Assembly (NCBI RefSeq): GCF_037975245.1
Contig: NC_092576.1
Coordinates: 20,397,611 to 20,461,610 of the forward strand
DNA length: 64,000 bases
Direction: 5' to 3'
DNA from: Apostichopus japonicus
Lineage: Eukaryota; Echinodermata; Holothuroidea; Aspidochirotida; Stichopodidae
A program made the translations under genes and the position numbers. Positions 53,975 through 64,000 of this stretch are shown here, piece after piece; within the stretch, counting starts at the first letter, position 1; every line of letters starts with the position of its first letter. The notes under the pieces were generated by a model. The model was given only the letters and a program-made list of their open reading frames with translations, did not search any database and was not told the DNA's origin.

Positions 53975-55186
53975 TTAAGCGCTTATCGGGAGTGTTAGAT
54001 GTATCTAGAAGATACCATGCACCGAAGCCAAGATCCTTCAAAATGAAAGAGATTGAAGCAAAATGAGTTTTAACGCAACTAGATGTTATGATGTCATCGT
54101 TATATTGGGAATGCCCCTCTGGGAGCCGCAGGCACCCGTTTTCGGGAGCTGTTTCGGTATTTTTCGGGAGCCGTTTCGGAAGCCTTCTTTTTAACCCGTA
54201 GAGTAATATAAAGGTATCTATTAAAGTATACTTGTTAAAATATATATAGGCCTAGGTATTTATATAAATATAAAAGTATACGTGTATAAGTATATTTTGT
54301 AAATCAACGACGATCAAATTTAAGTAACTTGAAATTCTGAACGAATAGTATTTGCAGAACGCGTGAATAAAGTAATCGGTACAAAAATTGTTTCACAATA
54401 GGCTATTCACATTTCCCGAACCTAAGATAACGAAGTTCAAATTTGGCTATACCGAACTATTTGGGATCGGTGGTGCTGCAGGACAGACCCAAGTTGAACA
54501 TGTTGCTAAAACGGACAGTCACATCAGTGACAGTGAAGCAGAAACAGTAAATGCCGAGAAAAACGCACGATACGGTGGATGCAATGAGCACGCGAGCACA
54601 AAACGAGTGGCTCAAGGAGCAAAAGACCTCAGCGTGAGTAAAATGATGAGCACGCGAGCATTAAACGAGTGACTCGAAGAGCAAAAGAGCAAACAGTGAG
54701 TAAAAGGGAGTAGTCATGTGATGAGCACACGAGCACAAACTGAGAGACTTAAAGAGCAAACGAGAACACAATGAGTAAAAAAAGAGTAGTTTAGATGAGG
54801 AATTGAGCTGACTCAAATTAGAAATAGCAATAAATCAAAAACGCATGACGCTTGTTTGACCCCCATACAATTTGGACATGGGGAGCACCCTATATTTTAA
54901 ACACAAGGTCGAGTCAAAATAAAAAGAAAGCGATGATTCTACTGTTTGTTTGTTTGTTTTTCATTATTTATTCTCAATGAATTTGTGTGCAAAACACCGT
55001 CAACGGTGAAAATACAGGTGATACAAATAACGGTGGTATCTGTACGTTGTCTACGACTCCGATGTAAGAGATAATACAAATAACAATATGCACACCAGTG
55101 AGTGTTCAGCGATTGCAATGGCCCTGTGTTGTAACGAACAACTTCGTTTCGAAGAAACCGTGCTGTGCCTGCTATCGTTGCCTGCT

Positions 55187-55327
<141 letters not shown>

Positions 55328-55469
55328 ACCACATATCAGTACTGCAAGTACCGTCTGATGTTTCAATCGGTTCATCCGAACTATTATGTTCATTACTTCC
55401 CTCAGTATCCACCAGGTCATCGTCCTCTTCACTGCGGTCATCGGTCGAATCACTTTCACCAGGGAGTTG

Positions 55470-55676
55470 TTATACAACTCCCTGCTTTCGTTTGTCTTTC
55501 ACACCGACACGACGCGTATTCACATAACGCTCTTTACAGTTCACATTGTTTGTGTGATCCTCGCTGTCAGTTACCATCCCCGCCTTTTGATTACTTTCGT
55601 GAATCACGGATTCGTGTCGACGAAGATTGAAGTGACGGTTATATCCTTGGTTGCATATTTTACACCGAATTGTCAC
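55470..55676 (-). pseudogene. C2H2 zinc-finger ORF fragment inside the TIR element
   Basis: The minus-strand frame has one clear C2H2 finger near its start: C-x2-C-x12-H-x4-H (CKICNQGYNRHFNLRRHESVIH spans 22 residues; key positions C5, C8, H21, H26). The frame stops at an 11-bp-arm palindrome (55460-55484). Beyond it, in another frame, is an acidic stretch rich in Asp, Glu and Ser (about 55330-55455), as if a longer acidic protein had been interrupted. It is a broken or partial gene of the element. Confidence 0.45.
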
Positions 55677-56380
55677 CTTGAGAGTGCGAACTTCTTTGTG
55701 TCATTCTGTGAAATGAGAGCTGTTAAACACAAATTTAAATGATATACTTTTTGAATATATGAAAATGAGTACGTGCTCTTTGCTCTTTGAGTCACTCATT
55801 TTGTTGGATTCGATAACACTCCCAAACATATTTTAAAACACGGGGGCTCCCGAAACGGCTCCCGGGTTGGCCCCGAAAATCGGGGGCTCCCAAAATAGCG
55901 CCCGAGTTGGCCCCGTTTGGAGTCCCGAGGGATGGGGGTGTAGTAGCCCCTTATAAACTACTGTTATTCCTATACTTTGCAGTATAAGCTGAAAAGACCC
56001 AGTGTACAAAATCTCTAAGAGTACGTGTACTATTAGATGTAAAGCATTTTATGTGTTACATAAAGGGTAGTATAGATATCACCAACTAAAATATTTCACT
56101 GTATAGAGCTAACAATAAAGCCTATACAATCTCGAGAACGTAATATCATGGTTGGCAGAGTTAATTGATATCCGTTTATTGTGTATACTAGTAAGGGTGT
56201 TAACGATTATACCGTAGATACAATAAGCGACAAAAGAAAAGCATACCGTATTTTTTTATTTATTTTTTTTTTTTGTCGTTTGAAAAGATATCGACTTGAA
56301 TCATTTCACGTTATAAGTTACTTTGGTGCATGACTAAAATATATTATGTACAGTAACTGTGTGTAATTTACGTAATAAAA

Positions 56381-59300
56381 ATGATCCGGAAAATTGTGTT
56401 TTTATACCTTTTTTGGGCAGAGTTATGTGGTATTTTAATCACACCGGCATTGGGAACCTGCGACACGAGCTCATGTAAGTAAATTAAGTTACAGAATTGA
56501 AACGTACCTACTTTGTAAAATTACGTCTATAGTGAAGTTCTATCGTTTTAAATGAAATGGAATTTATTTTATATTTTGTTGCCTCTACTGGACATTGGGG
56601 GAAATGTATTATCTTGTGGTGCCCGTTGTTAGTCTACATTTTAATTAAACACGTGGTTTATGACTGTACCGTACAATTAACTCATTCGTAGATCTCTGTA
56701 GAAACATTGTGAGTGTTACACGACTAACTGTTTACCTAACACATACTTAGACCATTCACACACCAAACAAGTTGATCCTCCGTGTCAGGCAATAAACTTC
56801 AAATACCGGGATATCTCTTCAAAGGATTTGTCATATTCCGAGTCCATTTATGATCACGATAAGTTTACAAAAGGCGAACGCGATAACTTTTATAGAAAGT
56901 TATAGATGTCGTGGATTATACCAGGTAATGTACGGATACTGTATGATTGGTTCCCGAAGAAAAGGGAAATACATTGCTCAAGAAATATGCAAAACCAATC
57001 CATTTTATGTACGATTCCCATTTTTGATTTCGATGAAATCGTAGTCATGCAGGCGGATGAGTGTGTGTATGTGTGTATTGTGTGCGTGTTTATAATATAT
57101 GCGTGTGTGACGCCTTGTGTGTAAAAGCGATATCTCAAGAAGGGAAGCTTGGACCTACCTCATATATGGTGTGTAGGAGTACCACGATGAGTAGAAGGAG
57201 GCTGTTGTTTTATGGGTACGTCACAGTTCTTTTGGGTCACCAGGGGTCGAATTGAGAAAAATTTGTATCTAAAGAAGGTTATAGCTTGGAGCAATCTCAT
57301 ATTTAGTATGTAGTTGTGACACGTTAAGTTCAAGAAGTCTATTGTTTTTGTGGAGGTCAAATGTCATTTGGAGTCACCAGAGGCCAAAATTGTGAAAACC
57401 TAGAAAACACGATATCTTGAGGAGGAAAGCTTGGAACAATCTCATATTTAGTGTGTAGTTGTGACACGTTGAGTTCAGCAGCCTATTGCTTTTTGAAGAG
57501 GTCAAAGGTCGTTTAGGGTCAATAGTGGTCAAAGTGTGTGCAAGGTGCACTCTTTGTACATACAGCGCTGCTATTGGAACGAACGATATCCCTGAATCAT
57601 CGGTATTATATATTTGTTTCCGTTGTTGAAGTTTTCCTTCGTACTTCGCAATTGTCGAGATTCAGGTTTGGATATATAGTTACGTTGGGGGAAATGGTTA
57701 GGCGCCGTTTGCGAAAATTAAATGTCGCCTAGTTAGATTTTTATCAATGATAATTAACTGTGTAAAATGGTTCGTTAACTGCACGTGCATTATGTACGGG
57801 AAGTTAACATGTGCGGAGATTGTTCACAACCCTCATGGAGCATTTATAAACATACAGCTAAAATATCATTTAAAATCTAAAATAATCATTTATTAGAGGA
57901 AACGGTTTGAGTTTACGAAGTACGTAATGTGTTTTAAAGGCATTTATTAATATGTTGTGTTCATATATTAATTTCTCAACCAACTAAATAAAATATTAAC
58001 CGTCGATATCATGACGGCTTGTTTATGCACAGGCAACCCCTGCACAGTAGAGTATATGCAGTTAGACTACTTAAAATAATCATTGCTAAGAAATGTTTCG
58101 TGCCAGATTACCAATACACTAAAGGTGGCCAAACATCTCCTGAATTATTTCAAAATGCACTTTTCCCACTACATGCCTGAGGTTTGAGACAAGTTTGTTG
58201 TTATTGCTACTAGGTTTTTCTGCAAAGCTTTTCACTCAACACCAGTTGCGAGTTGAAGATAGATGCTCTTTCAACCATAGATTTTCATTGCGTAAAAGAT
58301 CGCTTGATTTAGTAATAGCGATATTTTTCGCGCACCAATCTACAGCTGAAAGACAAAGTAACTAATTGGGAAAATGTACGAAGTCGCGCTCATCGACTAA
58401 GAAGCGGTTCAAAGTAGCAGTGAGGTACTGTATAGGCTTATAGGAGTAGTACACACCTATGTTCAACACTTACTTTTGGTGGAATAAGTGTAAATTTCAT
58501 AATGTACAGAAACATAACTTTCTAATGTGTAATTACGTAGCACCATGTATCTGCCCAAGTGCATAACCTTTGTTCACAGAAATTATTGATGTTGTAGATA
58601 TTTACTATTGAACAGCAATCAAAGTGTAGAGTGAATTTTACGTTTTCGAGAGTTTATTTTTAGTCGCGGTCCCTAAATAGAGAGTTGTTTAAAAATATTT
58701 GTCGAGGCTTAAGAAGAAGCCTGTTGTCTTTGTCAGAGATCAATCTGTAGGCTGAATACAAGAAAAGTGTCCATCTCGGTCATCAACTGCAAATGTGAAT
58801 ATTGTTTGTCATATCTCGATGCCTTATTGGACTACTTTGAAGTACGTTGTTCATCCTGGCGATACGCTACAGCATATTGTGTTATATCCATATAAGATTA
58901 TTCATGTAGCATCATCGGAACCACACTGCAGTTTTGCTGTCGGTTCTATTTACATTGCCAAATTGCATCTCCGCAGATCGTCAGCCATTCTTTAATATAG
59001 CACTTTCCGTGTCACATCTTTTCTGCTAATGCTATAAAGCATTATTTGTCTTTGTATATTTTTACATCCTCAGGTCCAATAGTGTGCAAGGGTTACCCTT
59101 GCCCATCTGATATGTCACCGGTTGTGTCGATTGACCCCACGTCTACGTCTTCTGAAACGGGTTGCCTGGAGGTTGTAATTGAAACCCCAGGATATCCAAC
59201 AAGTTACCCTGGTGAAACATGTGTGTGGGGATTTACTACTAACTTGGTTCATGCCAGTGTTGCGATCACTTTACTTGAGTTGGATGGAAGTGTCGGTGAC

Positions 59301-62300
59301 AGACTTCTAATATCGCGAACACGCTCGCGCGCAAATCGGGGAGACCAAACGTCTAACTTGTTCAATAACGACGCTACTGCAGCTAATATGCCTGAAAATC
59401 CAACGCTGACAAACAGGGCGGATATATTGACAGTTATGTTCACTCCTCTGCAACACCGTTATCATCACCGTGGGATTAAATTGAGAATCATGTTCGCAGA
59501 GGAAGGTACGTTCATAGGCCTATGCCACTACTTCAACTAATATCATTTCTTTTAAGAAAAAATTTACAAATCATTTGACAAAAAAATTGAACCAAGTTCT
59601 TGTAGGCCTACAGAAGGAAATATATTAGATAAAACAAAGGATAATATCCATCTTTCTGTGACGCGCGATAAGAAGTCCACCTCAAGTCATCCTTTAAGAT
59701 TTTAGATATGTTTTTCATCAGATAAAGGTTGGTTACCGAGATATAAATGAACATTTGACGATCCTCGAAATTTCGACCGGGCAATTCTCATAGTCATATA
59801 TATACATATAAAATAACAACTTATTACAGGGAACGGTTTAAGCTTACGAAGTACGTAATGTGTTTTAATGGCATTCATAAATAAGTTGCGTTCATGTTTA
59901 AATTTCTTAACCAAATAAAACAGTTGATTAAACATCGATATCACGACGGCTTGGTTATGCGCAGGCAACCCCTACAAAATAGAGTATAGTAGTAGGGACC
60001 CAGGTAGACTACTAACAACAAACATGGGAAGAAGTTTAGATATAAGAGCATAAAATAACTATGGCCTAATAAACAAACTTTGGAAAGTTGTAGGCTAACC
60101 CCTTTATTCCGAGTTTCGCGATATTAAAATTCAAAAGTTAATGACACAAGACCCCTCTAGAGTTGATCTGCAGAAACAAATCCATAATACACGATTATCT
60201 ATCATGTTTGTAAAATATAGTATGCCGAGTGTGTCAAATTCATATAACATTATTCATGTAGTATCATCGAAACCACACAACAGTTTTGCTTTCTGGTTTT
60301 TGATGTGAATGAAAATTGATGCATGAAGTTATAGCTGTGATAGTGTAAGGGGAATGGGAAGAATGAGGGTAGGTATATCGAGGAACACCATAAGGGGAGG
60401 GGGATGGGGAGGGGGAGGGGAATGAGTAGAGGGAGGGGTTAGCGAGGAACCCTATTGGAAGGGGGTAGAGGGAGGGGTAGAGGGAGGAGAGGGGGAATGG
60501 GGAGAGGGAGGGGAATGAGTAGAGGGAGGGGTTAGCGAGGAACCCTATTGGGAGGGGGGTAGAGGGAGGGGTAGAGGGAGGAGAGGGGGAATGGGGAGAG
60601 GGAGGGGAATGAGTAGAGGGAGGGGCTAGCGAGGAACCCTATTGGGAGGGGGGTAGAGGGAGGGGTAGAGGGAGGGGAGGGGAGGAGAGGGGGAATGGGA
60701 AGAGTGAGGGTAGGTATATCGAGGAACACCATAAGGGGAGAGGGAATGGGGAGAGGGAGGGGAATGAGTAGAGGGAGGGGTTAGCGAGGAACCCTATTGG
60801 GAGGGGGGTAGAGGGAGGGGAGGGGAGGGGAGGGGGAATGGGGAGAGGGAGGGGTGGTGTATCGAGGAACAATAGGGGAGGGGTGAAGGGGAGGGAGGGA
60901 GATATATCGAGGAACATTATAGGGGAGGGGAAATGCGGAAGAGAAGGGGAGAGGAGGTTTATAGAAGAACATGGGAGGGAAGGGAAAATCGAGAAATGGA
61001 GGGGAATGGCAAATGTAGGTAGGGGAGGGGACGGGGAATGTAAGTAGGGGAGGGGACGGGGAATGGGGGTAAGGGGATGGGAATAGGGAATGGGGACTGG
61101 GGAGGGATGGGAGGTATATCGAGGAACACGTCAGGGAGGGGGAATGGCTTCCAGGGAGGGGAAATATATCAAGGAACATTATGGGTAAAGGGAAATGGGG
61201 AGAGGGGGCGGAGGTATATCGAGGAACACTTCAGGGGGAGGTTAATGTGGAGTGTAAGCAGAGAGGAGGTATATCGAGGAAGATTCGGGAGGGGAATGGG
61301 GTGAGTTAGGGAAAGGGAGGTTTATCGAGGGACATTATAGGGGAGGGGAAATTGGGAGAGAGAGTGGAGATTTATCGAGGAACGCTATAGGACGTGAACC
61401 AAAAGAGTAATTTCCACTCATGAGGATAGTAAGGCTACATTTAATACGATTTCCCAAATAGAAATAGGAACACATGCCACTTGTATTTAACATATTTATA
61501 TAGAAATTACTTTTGAGTTAGTGGAAAGAGCAGTGTAAAATTCATTAAAAATTGAGCACTACTCATTTTTTTCAACACACTTCCAAAACGTGACTATGTT
61601 AAAACTATTGTCACGTAGTATGAATACATATTATAACAAAAAAGGTTAAATTTGAATTCCAAAATTCCAATTCCAGAATTCCAAAACGACTCTTTCATGC
61701 GTCAAACTTGCACAACTAGGCTTAGGAAACCTTTCTATTCATTATTTGGGAAAACGCCTTAGGCATAAACAACAATCAACACCAAGCAACGGAGTAACCA
61801 TAACAAAAAAATCACGAAGCTTTTAATTAATGGTTGCACTTTTGTGTGCATAGAACCTATATATTTCATTGACTTTTTTCTATGTTACTTGGTCTTCATT
61901 CCTCTCTCTTTTTTTTTTTTCTTTTTTTTTACTTTTGATGTGATTTGGATAAGTTAAGTTGCAAATATTGGGGCAAGTTATGACAAGTAAATTTTTAATG
62001 GTATAGTAGCAAAAAGTTATACGGTTAAATGTCATATCAGGATCAATCCATGCCAAATCAACAGTAGCCTCCACGTCGACCCTCTCAGAATCGCCTGAAT
62101 TGATGTGGTGTCTTGCCACATGTCTCAAAGGATGAAATTGGGCAAATAATCTATTGAAAACTTGTTGGTTGCTAGGATACGACCATGCCTAGCAACCGAA
62201 TCCAGATTGCATTTTAAAAGCCCTAAATGTGTGTCAAGTTTGGAGGCATCTTTTGCATAAATGTAAAGTATTTTATGTCTGATATTGCAGATATTGTGGA

Positions 62301-63596
62301 AGACATGTGACCAGTCTTCGAATTAACTAATTTTGAGGAAAATTTACGATCTCAATTTTTCGTAACAAGTTATTAAAATGGCAGAAAATGAGATAGGGGC
62401 CTTTTCTGGCCCTACTTTGAGTTTGCTCTATATTCACAAGCAAATGCATGTTTGAGTTTTAATTTGCATAGGATCTTTGTCCAGTGGTAGTTGTACGGGA
62501 AAAGTGCCGTACAACTAAGTGTTCATACGTTTTACGAACAGCGCCCTCAAACTTAAGAAATCTCACTTCTGGCCCTAATTGGAGGTCCAATTTGGTCCTG
62601 TGGGTAAATTTCAATTTTTCTTTAAATACCATTTTTCAGGAGTGTATTGACCTTTTTTTAAAAACTCAAGTCAAAAAGTTGTATATTTTGTGTTATCTAC
62701 TCAAATTTACGACTCAAAAATTGCGAAAATCACGTAGTTCATATGTATGAAAATGCTTGCACAAGCCGATTTGAGTAATTCAAATGACAACAACTTCTCA
62801 GCATTAGCATACAGGTGCTCAACAATTAAGAGGGTGGTACAAAAGCATAAAATGACTACCAATAAACTGCATATTCAGTCATATGCCCAACAATGCATAT
62901 GAACAGCGCCCTTAAAACGTTACATTTTACCAATATTTTGGGCTGCTTGGGTCTCTTTTTTTAATTTCTTGTCTACCTGGCATCTCCATGGTTACATATA
63001 AAAATAAAATAAATCAAAAGAAATAAATACACACCCAAGCAATAATACTAGAAAAGTTAAATCAGTCGGAGGATATGTTCAACTTATTTTATGGCTAAAT
63101 ACACACGTTACACCAATCTCCTTGTCATTGGTTGTTCTATGAATCAGGCCCTGTAGGAAATATTATTCAAAGTTTTGTGATCAACTGTTCTCTTTCATGG
63201 TTTACCTGTTGACAGATGCCACTGAAGCATGTCGCGGCCAAAGTCCAGGGACGACCTTAACATTAGACGGTGGTTTACCAACGGCGGCCATTAATTCACC
63301 AAACTTCCCAGGAAGATACCCAGATAACAGACTGTGTTATTACAAAGTTACCAGCCCTGCTGCTTCTCGAATTATACTCGAGTTTTTAGAACGTCTCGCA
63401 CTGATTGACCTGGAGGATTTCATTTATATTTATGACATCAGTAATCCCTCTGAAGTGTCTCTCTTGAGAATCATCTCCGCTGGTCCTTTCTCTGAATATT
63501 CCTTCATTGAAACCGAAAGTAATATGATTCAGATAGTGTTTGAAAGTAGACCAGGCTCGGGATCTAGGGGATTTTTCATACGGGCTAGCTACCAGG
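56381..63596 (+). CDS. Secreted two-CUB-domain protein, 5' part (continues past the window)
   Basis: Three exons are supported: 56381-56474, 59074-59505 and 63216-63596. All junctions are GT-AG in phase 1, and the reading stays open to a donor at 63597, so the gene runs off the right edge. Residues 1-25 form a signal peptide (hydrophobic core IVFLYLFW). Residues 27-41 are a short Cys cluster (C27, C32, C36, C41). The first CUB domain spans about 61-174 and the second about 181-300, with PNFPGRYPDN and DFIYIYD-type strands. Each CUB keeps only the first cysteine pair (C62/C81 and C181/C216). CUB domains are extracellular protein or glycan binding modules; the partner is unknown. The first CUB carries a basic insert containing RGD at 120-122. 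Symmetric phase-1 exons, one per CUB, fit exon-shuffled architecture. Full length and any catalytic domain lie outside the window. Confidence 0.85.
57020..57540. repeat. Second locus of the AGGTCA/AAGCTTGGA repeat, CUB gene intron 1
   Basis: Starts with TTTCGATGAAATCGTAGTCA and a GT-rich run, as at 48950. Two to three units of about 140 bp with AAGCTTGGA(A/C)C, TCATATTTAGTGTGTAGTTG, TGACACGTT(A/G)AGTTC and AGGTCAAA(T/G)GTC follow. Confidence 0.65.
60340..61395. repeat. G-rich minisatellite with ATCGAGGAAC motif, CUB gene intron 2
   Basis: About 1 kb of GGGGAGGGG/GAGGGAGGGG on the plus strand, punctuated by (GTATAT or TTAGC)(C)GAGGAAC(A/C) and CCTATTGGGAGGGGGGTAGA. Blocks of about 115-120 bp near 60430, 60535 and 60640 are nearly identical. 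The strand is extremely C-poor, and the Pro/Ser-rich reverse frames are not genes. Confidence 0.9.
61400..63210. other. Rest of CUB gene intron 2, nothing recognised
   Basis: AT-rich sequence with no coding exon, structured repeat or mobile element that I can identify. Confidence 0.5.
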
Positions 63597-64000
63597 GTAA
63601 GTATGAGAGTAATATCATTTGTGTTATTTTTATTTTTGTTATTTCATTAAAGAGAGAAAAAAGAATTTAAAAAAAAAATGAAACAAAAGTGCATCATGAG
63701 GTCTCTTCTTTTTGCCGACCTTATTTTAAATTTCCTATTTCTACATTTAATAAATCATTGAAGCTTTTAATTTCACGGCAAATTCTCACATTCGCTACAA
63801 ATCATATACGAGTCCAGAAAATGAAAGGAAGTCGTTATAGGTAACCCCTTACTTCATATATTTGTTGTTTTAAGGCCCGGTCACACTATACCGATATTTT
63901 ATCGGAATACTATCCGATTTTCCCAGAGGAATCGAAACAGACAGTTTTTCGTTCGGGTCTTCTAGCCACAGTGATAAATGACCTGATTTGCTATCTGTTG

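Noticed and set aside
60532-61304. Pro/Ser/Phe-rich minus-strand and Gly/Glu/Arg-rich plus-strand frames
   Set aside because: They are readings of the G-rich minisatellite; no conserved frame across units.

Overview
The window is eukaryotic and intron-rich. It is AT-rich and full of (TA)n microsatellites, minisatellites, a tRNA-headed SINE family, LINE 3' fragments and DNA transposons. The gene content (secreted proteinase K-type subtilases with introns, a two-CUB secreted protein) and the repeat style suggest a marine invertebrate, most likely a deuterostome such as an echinoderm. I infer this from texture and gene types; no sequence search was possible.

The centre of the window is a cluster of four complete genes for secreted proteinase K-like subtilisins (peptidase S8 with an I9 prodomain). 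S8-1 is on the minus strand (2311-7733), S8-2 on plus (10007-17005), S8-3 on plus (28327-33606) and S8-4 on minus (40768-52114). Each has eight coding exons with identical intron phases (0,0,1,0,1,0,1) and nearly identical exon lengths. Assembled from the genomic sequence they read without interruption as 394, 377, 379 and 381 aa. Each has a signal peptide, an I9-like propeptide, the Asp/His/Ser triad and the oxyanion Asn. S8-1 and S8-2 are divergent, S8-2 and S8-3 are in tandem, and S8-3 and S8-4 converge. A splice acceptor lies 6-28 nt before each ATG, so all four probably have a noncoding leader exon.

Layout: 1-2310 is repeat-rich and geneless. 2311-17005 holds the divergent pair. 17100-26830 is a repeat block: a SINE, a 44-bp tandem array, a hairpin MITE-like element, a 103-bp satellite, a 4.5-kb TIR element carrying a 1.24-kb palindrome, and a 46-bp minisatellite. 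28327-33606 is S8-3, with a LINE end and a GGAT minisatellite in its introns. 34515-35578 is a possible small two-exon gene. 40768-52114 is S8-4, whose large intron 2 contains possible small exons on the opposite strand. 53228-55945 is a TIR element with a C2H2 zinc-finger ORF and a long (ATC)n tract. From 56381 to the right edge is the 5' part of a secreted two-CUB-domain gene that continues beyond the window.

The subtilases probably act as extracellular or digestive proteases matured by propeptide removal. The CUB gene has no visible functional link to them. I saw no retrovirus, LTR element or capsid-bearing element, and no convincing structural RNA gene.
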